64,000 nt of DNA from Cladorhizidae sp. MBARI D1340-BT2. Its lineage: Eukaryota; Porifera; Demospongiae; Poecilosclerida; Cladorhizidae. Of this stretch, positions 22,286-34,968 are shown piece by piece (position 1 is the stretch's first letter; the number at the start of each line of letters is the position of its first letter). The stretch spans positions 620,001-684,000 of the forward strand of contig JAQNBH010000252.1 of NCBI GenBank assembly GCA_028752905.1, in the 5' to 3' direction. Below the pieces are notes generated by a model. The model saw only the letters and a program-made list of their open reading frames with translations, was not told the DNA's origin and searched no databases. Both the position numbers and the translations under genes were made by a program.

Positions 22286-24997
22286 CCTGGCGTTTTACAG
22301 TTGCCAAAGCGGTGGCCTGCCAGTGAAAAACCACTACATTTATTGATAATCTGTTGACATGTTGCAGATAAGGGCCTTCTCTATCAGTTGACAAAATCTG
22401 GGACTTTGGTCTTGTTAATTAGGGCAGTTATGAATTGTACTCTTACTTGATGCTAAACATGTTAGCTTCGTAGATTATCCACACTTCACTGAATAGACTT
22501 GATGTATAGCTATTAAGATAGGACTCTCTAAGTGCTCTCTCTTGATACCAAACCTGCACACTTCACTGTATGGACTTGCAAATTAGGTATCTCTCAGTGT
22601 TCTCTATCTTGAGCTAAACATGTTAGCTTCATAGATTCTCCACACTTCACTGAATAGACTTGATATATAGCTCTAAAGGTAGGCCTCTCTCTGTTCTCTC
22701 TCTTGATACCAAACATCCGTATATTCTGCATACATAGAATCACAAGATAGGTTTCTCTATGTGTTCTCTATCTTGATGCTAAACAGGTTAGCTTCATAGA
22801 TTCTCCACACTTCACTGTATAAACTTGATATACAGCTATTAAGATAGGTCTCTCCCTGTGCTCTCTGTTGATATCAAACATCCATAATATTCTGCACACT
22901 TCACTGTAATGGACTTGATATGATTCGAATGATAGGTTTCATTATGTGTTCTCTATCTTGATATTTGCCCTAATTTGGTCTATATGTTTCTCATTTTCCT
23001 CCCAAAAATCTTGTTATTTTGCCGTAAAGCTCATAACTTTTCTACACTTTACCCAAAAAAGATAATTTTTATATCACCGGATAGCCCTTCTAATTATCTG
23101 TCTTTTGTACGTGCCAAAATTTTGAGTACTCTAAGTATTAGCAAGTTATGGTGATTTGAAGTGGTAAGGTTTGCGATCTTTCCTGGCGTTTTCCAGTTGC
23201 CAAAGCGGTGGCCTGCCAGTGAAAAACCACTACATTTATTGATAATCTGTTGACATGTTGCAGATAAGGGCCTTCTCTATCAGTTGACAAAATCTGGGAC
23301 TTTGGTCTTGTTAATTAGGGCAGTTATGAATTGTACTCTTACTTGATGCTAAACATGTTAGCTTCGTAGATTATCCACACTTCACTGAATAGACTTGATG
23401 TATAGCTATTAAGATAGGACTCTCTAAGTGCTCTCTCTTGATACCAAACATCCATATATTCTGCACACTTCACTGTAATGGACTTGCAAGATAGGTATCT
23501 CTCAGTGTTCTCTATCTTGAGCTAAACATGTTAGCTTCATAGATTCTCCACACTTCACTGAATAGACATGATATATAGCTCTAAAGGTAGGCCTCTCTCT
23601 GTTCTCTCTCTTGATACCAAACATCCGTATATTCTGCATACATAGAATCACAAGATAGGTTTCTCTATGTGTTCTCTATCTTGATGCTAAACAGGTTAGC
23701 TTCATAGATTCTCCACACTTCACTGTATAAACTTGATATATAGCTATTAAGATAGGTCTCTCCCTGTGCTCTCTGTTGATATCAAACATCCATAATATTC
23801 TGCAAACTTCACTGTAATGGACTTGATATGATTCGAATGATAGGTTTCATTATGTGTTCTCTATCTTGATATTTGCCCTAATTTGGTCTATATGTTTCTC
23901 ATTTTCCCCCCAAAAATCTTGTTATTTTGCCGTAAAGCTCATAACTTTTCTACACTTTACCCCAAAAAGATCATTTTTATATCACCGGATAGCCCTTCTA
24001 ATTATCTGTCTTTTGTACGTGCCAAAATTTTGAGTACTCTAAGTATTAGCAAGTTATGGTGATTTGAAGTGGTAAGGTTTGCGATCTTTCCTGGCGTTTT
24101 ACAGTTGCCAAAGCGGTGGCCTGCCAGTGAAAAACCACTACATTTATTGATAATCTGTTGACATGTTGCAGATAAGGGCCTTCTCTATCAGTTGACAAAA
24201 TCTGGGACTTTGGTCTTGTTAATTAGGGCAGTTATGAATTGTACTCTTACTTGATGCTAAACATGTTAGCTTCGTAGATTATCCACACTTCACTGAATAG
24301 ACTTGATGTATAGCTATTAAGATAGGACTCTCTAAGTGCTCTCTCTTGATACCAAACATCCATATATTCTGCACACTTCACTGTAATGGACTTGCAAGAT
24401 AGGTATCTCTCAGTGTTCTCTATCTTGAGCTAAACATGTTAGCTTCATAGATTCTCCACACTTCACTGAATAGACTTGATATATAGCTCTAAAGGTAGGC
24501 CTCTCTCTGTTCTCTCTCTTGATACCAAACATCCGTATATTCTGCATACATAGAATCACAAGATAGGTTTCTCTATGTGTTCTCTATCTTGATGCTAAAC
24601 AGGTTAGCTTCATAGATTCTCTACACTTCACTGTATAAACTTGATATATAGCTATTAAGATAGGTCTCTCCCTGTGCTCTCTGTTGATATCAAACATCCA
24701 TAATATTCTGCAAACTTCACTGTAATGGACTTGATATGATTCGAATGATAGGTTTCATTATGTGTTCTCTATCTTGATATTTGCCCTAATTTGGTCTATA
24801 TGTTTCTCATTTTCCCCCCAAAAATCTTGTTATTTTGCCGTAAAGCTCATAACTTTTCTACACTTTACCCCAAAAAGATCATTTTTATATCACCGGATAG
24901 CCCTTCTAATTATCTGTCTTTTGTACGTGCCAAAATTTTGAGTACTCTAAGTATTAGCAAGTTATGGTGATTTGAAGTGGTAAGGTTTGCGATCTTT
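22286..24997 (+). repeat. Three-unit HOR, copy 1 (2,712 bp)
   Basis: Units 26-28 start at 22286 (896), 23182 (908) and 24090 (908). Markers repeated 2,712 bp later: gcaaattaggtatc (about 22578), ttttcctcccaaaa (about 22996) and aatagacatgat (23561). Similarity appears to begin inside unit 25, because ctctacac at 21906 also recurs 2,712 bp later. Confidence 0.87.
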
Positions 24998-26801
24998 CCT
25001 GGCGTTTTACAGTTGCCAAAGCGGTGGCCTGCCAGTGAAAAACCACTACATTTATTGATAATCTGTTGACATGTTGCAGATAAGGGCCTTCTCTATCAGT
25101 TGACAAAATCTGGGACTTTGGTCTTGTTAATTAGGGCAGTTATGAATTGTACTCTTACTTGATGCTAAACATGTTAGCTTCGTAGATTATCCACACTTCA
25201 CTGAATAGACTTGATGTATAGCTATTAAGATAGGACTCTCTAAGTGCTCTCTCTTGATACCAAACCTGCACACTTCACTGTATGGACTTGCAAATTAGGT
25301 ATCTCTCAGTGTTCTCTATCTTGAGCTAAACATGTTAGCTTCATAGATTCTCCACACTTCACTGAATAGACTTGATATATAGCTCTAAAGGTAGGCCTCT
25401 CTCTGTTCTCTCTCTTGATACCAAACATCCGTATATTCTGCATACATAGAATTACAAGATAGGTTTCTCTATGTGTTCTCTATCTTGATGCTAAACAGGT
25501 TAGCTTCATAGATTCTCCACACTTCACTGTATAAACTTGATATACAGCTATTAAGATAGGTCTCTCCCTGTGCTCTCTGTTGATATCAAACATCCATAAT
25601 ATTCTGCACACTTCACTGTAATGGACTTGATATGATTCGAATGATAGGTTTCATTATGTGTTCTCTATCTTGATATTTGCCCTAATTTGGTCTATATGTT
25701 TCTCATTTTCCTCCCAAAAATCTTGTTATTTTGCCGTAAAGCTCATAACTTTTCTACACTTTACCCAAAAAAGATAATTTTTATATCACCGGATAGCCCT
25801 TCTAATTATCTGTCTTTTGTACGTGCCAAAATTTTGAGTACTCTAAGTATTAGCAAGTTATGGTGATTTGAAGTGGTAAGGTTTGCGATCTTTCCTGGCG
25901 TTTTCCAGTTGCCAAAGCGGTGGCCTGCCAGTGAAAAACCACTACATTTATTGATAATCTGTTGACATGTTGCAGATAAGGGCCTTCTCTATCAGTTGAC
26001 AAAATCTGGGACTTTGGTCTTGTTAATTAGGGCAGTTATGAATTGTACTCTTACTTGATGCTAAACATGTTAGCTTCGTAGATTATCCACACTTCACTGA
26101 ATAGACTTGATGTATAGCTATTAAGATAGGACTCTCTAAGTGCTCTCTCTTGATACCAAACATCCATATATTCTGCACACTTCACTGTAATGGACTTGCA
26201 AGATAGGTATCTCTCAGTGTTCTCTATCTTGAGCTAAACATGTTAGCTTCATAGATTCTCCAAACTTCACTGAATAGACATGATATATAGCTCTAAAGGT
26301 AGGCCTCTCTCTGTTCTCTCTCTTGATACCAAACATCCGTATATTCTGCATACATAGAATCACAAGATAGGTTTCTCTATGTGTTCTCTATCTTGATGCT
26401 AAACAGGTTAGCTTCATAGATTCTCCACACTTCACTGTATAAACTTGATATACAGCTATTAAGATAGGTCTCTCCCTGTGCTCTCTGTTGATATCAAACA
26501 TCCATAATATTCTGCACACTTCACTGTAATGGACTTGATATGATTCGAATGATAGGTTTCATTATGTGTTCTCTATCTTGATATTTGCCCTAATTTGGTC
26601 TATATGTTTCTCATTTCCCCCCCAAAAATCTTGTTATTTTGCCGTAAAGCTCATAACTTTTCTACACTTTACCCCAAAAAGATCATTTTTATATCACCGG
26701 ATAGCCCTTCTAATTATCTGTCTTTTGTACGTGCCAAAATTTTGAGTACTCTAAGTATTAGCAAGTTATGATGATTTGAAGTGGTAAGGTTTGCGATCTT
26801 T
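24998..26801 (+). repeat. Three-unit HOR, copy 2 (units 29-30)
   Basis: Units 29 (24998, 896 bp) and 30 (25894, 908 bp) repeat units 26 and 27 with all diagnostic changes. Differences that arose after duplication include gaattacaag at about 25449 (usually gaatcacaag) and ctccaaacttc at about 26260. Unit 31 then departs from the expected third member. Confidence 0.85.
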
Positions 26802-27708
26802 CCTGGCGTTTTACAGTTGCCAAAGCGGTGGCCTGCCAGTGAAAAACCACTACATTTATTGATAATCTGTTGACATGTTGCAGATAAGGGCCTTCTCTAT
26901 CAGTTGACAAAATCTGGGACTTTGGTCTTGTTAATTAGGGCAGTTATGAATTGTACTCTTACTTGATGCTAAACATGTTAGCTTCGTAGATTATCCACAC
27001 TTCACTGAATAGACTTGATGTATAGCTATTAAGATAGGACTCTCTAAGTGCTCTCTCTTGATACCAAACATCCATATATTCTGCACACTTCACTGTATGG
27101 ACTTGCAAGATAGGTATCTCTCAGTGTTCTCTATCTTGAGCTAAACATGTTAGCTTCATAGATTCTCCACACTTCACTGAATAGACTTGATATATAGCTC
27201 TAAAGGTAGGCCTCTCTCTGTTCTCTCTCTTGATACCAAACATCCGTATATTCTGCATACATAGAATCACAAGATAGGTTTCTCTATGTGTTCTCTATCT
27301 TGATGCTAAACAGGTTAGCTTCATAGATTCTCCACACTTCACTGTATAAACTTGATATACAGCTATTAAGATAGGTCTCTCCCTGTGCTCTCTGTTGATA
27401 TCAAACATCCATAATATTCTGCACACTTCACTGTAATGGACTTGATATGATTCGAATGATAGGTTTCATTATGTGTTCTCTATCTTGATATTTGCCCTAA
27501 TTTGGTCTATATGTTTCTCATTTTCCTCCCAAAAATCTTGTTATTTTGCCGTAAAGCTCATAACTTTTCTACACTTTACCCAAAAAAGATAATTTTTATA
27601 TTACCGGATAGCCCTTCTAATTATCTGTCTTTTGTACGTGCCAAAATTTTGAGTACTCTAAGTATTAGCAAGTTATGGTGATTTGAAGTGGTAAGGTTTG
27701 CGATCTTT
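26802..27708 (+). repeat. Satellite unit 31 (907 bp), transition unit
   Basis: Begins with ttttacag and ends with the marker tatattaccgg (27601) that unit 35 repeats 3,630 bp later. Its first part does not match unit 35, so the four-unit HOR probably begins inside this unit. Confidence 0.75.
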
Positions 27709-30700
27709 CCTGGCGTTTTCCAGTTGCCAAAGCGGTGGCCTGCCAGTGAAAAACCACTACATTTATTGATAATCTGTTGACATGTTGCAGATAAGGGCCT
27801 TCTCTATCAGTTGACAAAATCTGGGACTTTGGTCTTGTTAATTAGGGCAGTTATGAATTGTACTCTTACTTGATGCTAAACATGTTAGCTTCGTAGATTA
27901 TCCACACTTCACTGAATAGACTTGATGTATAGCTATTAAGATAGGACTCTCTAAGTGCTCTCTCTTGATACCAAACATCCATATATTCTGCACACTTCAC
28001 TATAATGGACTTGCAAGATAGGTATCTCTCAGTGTTCTCTATCTTGAGCTAAACATGTTAGCTTCATAGATTCTCCACACTTCACTGAATAGACTTGATA
28101 TATAGCTCTAAAGGTAGGCCTCTCTCTGTTCTCTCTCTTGATACCAAACATCCGTATATTCTGCATACATAGAATCACAAGATAGGTTTCTCTATGTGTT
28201 CTCTATCTTGATGCTAAACAGGTTAGCTTCATAGATTCTCCACACTTCACTGTATAAACTTGATATACAGCTATTAAGATAGGTCTCTCCCTGTGCTCTC
28301 TGTTGATATCAAACATCCATAATATTCTGCACACTTCACTGTAATGGACTTGATATGATTCGAATGATAGGTTTCATTATGTGTTCTCTATCTTGATATT
28401 TGCCCTAATTTGGTCTATATGTTTCTCATTTTCCCCCCAAAAATCTTGTTATTTTGCCGTAAAGCTCATAACTTTTCTACACTTTACCCAAAAAAGATAA
28501 TTTTTATATCATCGGATAGGCCTTCTAATTATCTGTCTTTTGTACGTGCCAAAATTTTGAGTACTCTAAGTATTAGCAAGTTATGGTGATTTGAAGTGGT
28601 AAGGTTTGCGATCTTTCCTGGCGTTTTCCAGTTGCCAAAGCGGTGGCCTGCCAGTGAAAAACCACTACATTTATTGATAATCTGTTGACATGTTGCAGAT
28701 AAGGGCCTTCTCTATCAGTTGACAAAATCTGGGACTTTGGTCTTGTTAATTAGGGCAGTTATGAATTGTACTCTTACTTGATGCTAAACATGTTAGCTTC
28801 GTAGATTATCCACACTTCACTGAATAGACTTGATGTATAGCTATTAAGATAGGACTCTCTAAGTGCTCTCTCTTGATACCAAACATCCATATATTCTGCA
28901 CACTTCACTGTAATGGACTTGCAAGATAGGTATCTCTCAGTGTTCTCTATCTTGAGCTAAACATGTTAGCTTCATAGATTCTCCACACTTCACTGAATAG
29001 ACATGATATATAGCTCTAAAGGTAGGCCTCTCTCTGTTCTCTCTCTTGATACCAAACATCCGTATATTCTGCATACATAGAATCACAAGATAGGTTTCTC
29101 TATGTGTTCTCTATCTTGATGCTAAACAGGTTAGCTTCATAGATTCTCCACACTTCACTGTATAAACTTGATATACAGCTATTAAGATAGGTCTCTCCCT
29201 GTGCTCTCTGTTGATATCAAACATCCATAATATTCTGCACACTTCACTGTAATGGACTTGATATGATTCGAATGATAGGTTTCATTATGTGTTCTCTATC
29301 TTGATATTTGCCCTAATTTGGTCTATATGTTTCTCATTTTCCCCCCAAAAATCTTGTTATTTTGCCGTAAAGCTCATAACTTTTCTACACTTTACCCCAA
29401 AAAGATCATTTTTATATCACCGGATAGCCCTTCTAATTATCTGTCTTTTGTACGTGCCAAAATTTTGAGTACTCTAAGTATTAGCAAGTTATGGTGATTT
29501 GAAGTGGTAAGGTTTGCGATCTTTCCTGGCGTTTTACAGTTGCCAAAGCGGTGGCCTGCCAGTGAAAAACCACTACATTTATTGATAATCTGTTGACATG
29601 TTGCAGATAAGGGCCTTCTCTATCAGTTGACAAAATCTGGGACTTTGGTCTTGTTAATTAGGGCAGTTATGAATTGTACTCTTACTTGATGCTAAACATG
29701 TTAGCTTCGTAGATTATCCACACTTCACTGAATAGACTTGATGTATAGCTATTAAGATAGGACTCTCTAATTGCTCTCTCTTGATACCAAACATCCATAT
29801 ATTCTGCACACTTCACTGTATGGACTTGCAAGATAGGTATCTCTCAGTGTTCTCTATCTTGAGCTAAACATGTTAGCTTCATAGATTCTCCACACTTCAC
29901 TGAATAGACTTGATATATAGCTCTAAAGGTAGGCCTCTCTCTGTTCTCTCTCTTGATACCAAACATCCGTATATTCTGCATACATAGAATCACAAGATAG
30001 GTTTCTCTATGTGTTCTCTATCTTGATGCTAAACAGGTTAGCTTCATAGATTCTCCACACTTCACTGTATAAACTTGATATACAGCTATTAAGATAGGTC
30101 TCTCCCTGTGCTCTCTGTTGATATCAAACATCCATAATATTCTGCACACTTCACTGTAATGGACTTGATATGATTCGAATGATAGGTTTCATTATGTGTT
30201 CTCTATCTTGATATTTGCCCTAATTTGGTCTATATGTTTCTCATTTTCCTCCCAAAAATCTTGTTATTTTGCCGTAAAGCTCATAACTTTTCTACACTTT
30301 ACCCAAAAAAGATAATTTTTATATCACCGGATAGCCCTTCTAATTATCTGTCTTTTGTACGTGCCAAAATTTTGACTACTCTAAGTATTAGCAAGTTATG
30401 GTGATTTGAAGTGGTAAGGTTTGCGATCTTTCCTGGCGTTTTCCAGTTGCCAAAGCGGTGGCCTGCCAGTGAAAAACCACTACATTTATTGATAATCTGT
30501 TGACATGTTGCAGATAAGGGCCTTCTCTATCAGTTGACAAAATCTGGGACTTTGGTCTTGTTAATTAGGGCAGTTATGAATTGTACTCTTACTTGATGCT
30601 AAACATGTTAGCTTCGTAGATTATCCACACTTCACTGAATAGACTTGATGTATAGCTATTAAGATAGGACTCTCTAAGTGCTCTCTCTTGATACCAAACA

Positions 30701-31338
30701 TCCATATATTCTGCACACTTCACTGTATGGACTTGCAAGATAGGTATCTCTCAGTGTTCTCTATCTTGAGCTAAACATGTTAGCTTCATAGATTCTCCAC
30801 ACTTCACTGAATAGACTTGATATATAGCTCTAAAGGTAGGCCTCTCTCTGTTCTCTCTCTTGATACCAAACATCCGTATATTCTGCATACATAGAATCAC
30901 AAGATAGGTTTCTCTATGTGTTCTCTATCTTGATGCTAAACAGGTTAGCTTCATAGATTCTCCACACTTCACTGTATAAACTTGATATACAGCTATTAAG
31001 ATAGGTCTCTCCCTGTGCTCTCTGTTGATATCAAACATCCATAATATTCTGCACACTTCACTGTAATGGACTTGATATGATTCGAATGATAGGTTTCATT
31101 ATGTGTTCTCTATCTTGATATTTGCCCTAATTTGGTCTATATGTTTCTCATTTTCCTCCCAAAAATCTTGTTATTTTGCCGTAAAGCTCATAACTTTTCT
31201 ACACTTTACCCAAAAAAGATAATTTTTATATTACCGGATAGCCCTTCTAATTATCTGTCTTTTGTACGTGCCAAAATTTTGAGTACTCTAAGTATTAGCA
31301 AGTTATGGTGATTTGAAGTGGTAAGGTTTGCGATCTTT
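27709..31338 (+). repeat. Four-unit HOR, copy 1 (3,630 bp)
   Basis: Units 32-35 start at 27709, 28617, 29525 and 30432. Markers: cactataatgg (about 28008), atcatcggatagg (28508), aatagacatgat (28996), ctctaattgctc (29766) and tatattaccgg (31231). All but the last two recur in both following copies at 3,630-bp steps. Unit 34 also has a private tttgactactc near 30371. Confidence 0.9.
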
Positions 31339-34300
31339 CCTGGCGTTTTCCAGTTGCCAAAGCGGTGGCCTGCCAGTGAAAAACCACTACATTTATTGAT
31401 AATCTGTTGACATGTTGCAGATAAGGGCCTTCTCTATCAGTTGACAAAATCTGGGACTTTGGTCTTGTTAATTAGGGCAGTTATGAATTGTACTCTTACT
31501 TGATGCTAAACATGTTAGCTTCGTAGATTATCCACACTTCACTGAATAGACTTGATGTATAGCTATTAAGATAGGACTCTCTAAGTGCTCTCTCTTGATA
31601 CCAAACATCCATATATTCTGCACACTTCACTATAATGGACTTGCAAGATAGGTATCTCTCAGTGTTCTCTATCTTGAGCTAAACATGTTAGCTTCATAGA
31701 TTCTCCACACTTCACTGAATAGACTTGATATATAGCTCTAAAGGTAGGCCTCTCTCTGTTCTCTCTCTTGATACCAAACATCCGTATATTCTGCATACAT
31801 AGAATCACAAGATAGGTTTCTCTATGTGTTCTCTATCTTGATGCTAAACAGGTTAGCTTCATAGATTCTCCACACTTCACTGTATAAACTTGATATACAG
31901 CTATTAAGATAGGTCTCTCCCTGTGCTCTCTGTTGATATCAAACATCCATAATATTCTGCACACTTCACTGTAATGGACTTGATATGATTCGAATGATAG
32001 GTTTCATTATGTGTTCTCTATCTTGATATTTGCCCTAATTTGGTCTATATGTTTCTCATTTTCCCCCCAAAAATCTTGTTATTTTGCCGTAAAGCTCATA
32101 ACTTTTCTACACTTTACCCAAAAAAGATAATTTTTATATCATCGGATAGGCCTTCTAATTATCTGTCTTTTGTACGTGCCAAAATTTTGAGTACTCTAAG
32201 TATTAGCAAGTTATGGTGATTTGAAGTGGTAAGGTTTGCGATCTTTCCTGGCGTTTTCCAGTTGCCAAAGCGGTGGCCTGCCAGTGAAAAACCACTACAT
32301 TTATTGATAATCTGTTGACATGTTGCAGATAAGGGCCTTCTCTATCAGTTGACAAAATCTGGGACTTTGGTCTTGTTAATTAGGGCAGTTATGAATTGTA
32401 CTCTTACTTGATGCTAAACATGTTAGCTTCGTAGATTATCCACACTTCACTGAATAGACTTGATGTATAGCTATTAAGATAGGACTCTCTAAGTGCTCTC
32501 TCTTGATACCAAACATCCATATATTCTGCACACTTCACTGTAATGGACTTGCAAGATAGGTATCTCTCAGTGTTCTCTATCTTGAGCTAAACATGTTAGC
32601 TTCATAGATTCTCCACACTTCACTGAATAGACATGATATATAGCTCTAAAGGTAGGCCTCTCTCTGTTCTCTCTCTTGATACCAAACATCCGTATATTCT
32701 GCATACATAGAATCACAAGATAGGTTTCTCTATGTGTTCTCTATCTTGATGCTAAACAGGTTAGCTTCATAGATTCTCCACACTTCACTGTATAAACTTG
32801 ATATACAGCTATTAAGATAGGTCTCTCCCTGTGCTCTCTGTTGATATCAAACATCCATAATATTCTGCACACTTCACTGTAATGGACTTGATATGATTCG
32901 AATGATAGGTTTCATTATGTGTTCTCTATCTTGATATTTGCCCTAATTTGGTCTATATGTTTCTCATTTTCCCCCCAAAAATCTTGTTATTTTGCCGTAA
33001 AGCTCATAACTTTTCTACACTTTACCCCAAAAAGATCATTTTTATATCACCGGATAGCCCTTCTAATTATCTGTCTTTTGTACGTGCCAAAATTTTGAGT
33101 ACTCTAAGTATTAGCAAGTTATGATGATTTGAAGTGGTAAGGTTTGCGATCTTTCCTGGCGTTTTACAGTTGCCAAAGCGGTGGCCTGCCAGTGAAAAAC
33201 CACTACATTTATTGATAATCTGTTGACATGTTGCAGATAAGGGCCTTCTCTATCAGTTGACAAAATCTGGGACTTTGGTCTTGTTAATTAGGGCAGTTAT
33301 GAATTGTACTCTTACTTGATGCTAAACATGTTAGCTTCGTAGATTATCCACACTTCACTGAATAGACTTGATGTATAGCTATTAAGATAGGACTCTCTAA
33401 TTGCTCTCTCTTGATACCAAACATCCATATATTCTGCACACTTCACTGTATGGACTTGCAAGATAGGTATCTCTCAGTGTTCTCTATCTTGAGCTAAACA
33501 TGTTAGCTTCATAGATTCTCCACACTTCACTGAATAGACTTGATATATAGCTCTAAAGGTAGGCCTCTCTCTGTTCTCTCTCTTGATACCAAACATCCGT
33601 ATATTCTGCATACATAGAATCACAAGATAGGTTTCTCTATGTGTTCTCTATCTTGATGCTAAACAGGTTAGCTTCATAGATTCTCCACACTTCACTGTAT
33701 AAACTTGATATACAGCTATTAAGATAGGTCTCTCCCTGTGCTCTCTGTTGATATCAAACATCCATAATATTCTGCACACTTCACTGTAATGGACTTGATA
33801 TGATTCGAATGATAGGTTTCATTATGTGTTCTCTATCTTGATATTTGCCCTAATTTGGTCTATATGTTTCTCATTTTCCTCCCAAAAATCTTGTTATTTT
33901 GCCGTAAAGCTCATAACTTTTCTACACTTTACCCAAAAAAGATAATTTTTATATCACCGGATAGCCCTTCTAATTATCTGTCTTTTGTACGTGCCAAAAT
34001 TTTGAGTACTCTAAGTATTAGCAAGTTATGGTGATTTGAAGTGGTAAGGTTTGCGATCTTTCCTGGCGTTTTCCAGTTGCCAAAGCGGTGGCCTGCCAGT
34101 GAAAAACCACTACATTTATTGATAATCTGTTGACATGTTGCAGATAAGGGCCTTCTCTATCAGTTGACAAAATCTGGGACTTTGGTCTTGTTAATTAGGG
34201 CAGTTATGAATTGTACTCTTACTTGATGCTAAACATGTTAGCTTCGTAGATTATCCACACTTCACTGAATAGACTTGATGTATAGCTATTAAGATAGGAC

Positions 34301-34968
34301 TCTCTAAGTGCTCTCTCTTGATACCAAACATCCATATATTCTGCACACTTCACTGTATGGACTTGCAAGATAGGTATCTCTCAGTGTTCTCTATCTTGAG
34401 CTAAACATGTTAGCTTCATAGATTCTCCACACTTCACTGAATAGACTTGATATATAGCTCTAAAGGTAGGCCTCTCTCTGTTCTCTCTCTTGATACCAAA
34501 CATCCGTATATTCTGCATACATAGAATCACAAGATAGGTTTCTCTATGTGTTCTCTATCTTGATGCTAAACAGGTTAGCTTCATAGATTCTCCACACTTC
34601 ACTGTATAAACTTGATATACAGCTATTAAGATAGGTCTCTCCCTGTGCTCTCTGTTGATATCAAACATCCATAATATTCTGCACACTTCACTGTAATGGA
34701 CTTGATATGATTCGAATGATAGGTTTCATTATGTGTTCTCTATCTTGATATTTGCCCTAATTTGGTCTATATGTTTCTCATTTTCCTCCCAAAAATCTTG
34801 TTATTTTGCCGTAAAGCTCATAACTTTTCTACACTTTACCCAAAAAAGATAATTTTTATATCACCGGATAGCCCTTCTAATTATCTGTCTTTTGTACGTG
34901 CCAAAATTTTGAGTACTCTAAGTATTAGCAAGTTATGGTGATTTGAAGTGGTAAGGTTTGCGATCTTT
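31339..34968 (+). repeat. Four-unit HOR, copy 2 (3,630 bp)
   Basis: Units 36-39 start at 31339, 32247, 33155 and 34062. cactataatgg, atcatcggatagg, aatagacatgat and ctctaattgctc are all present at exactly +3,630. The ttaccgg change of the previous copy is absent in unit 39 (tcaccgg near 34861), and unit 37 ends with gatgatttg where unit 33 has ggtgatttg. Confidence 0.9.
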
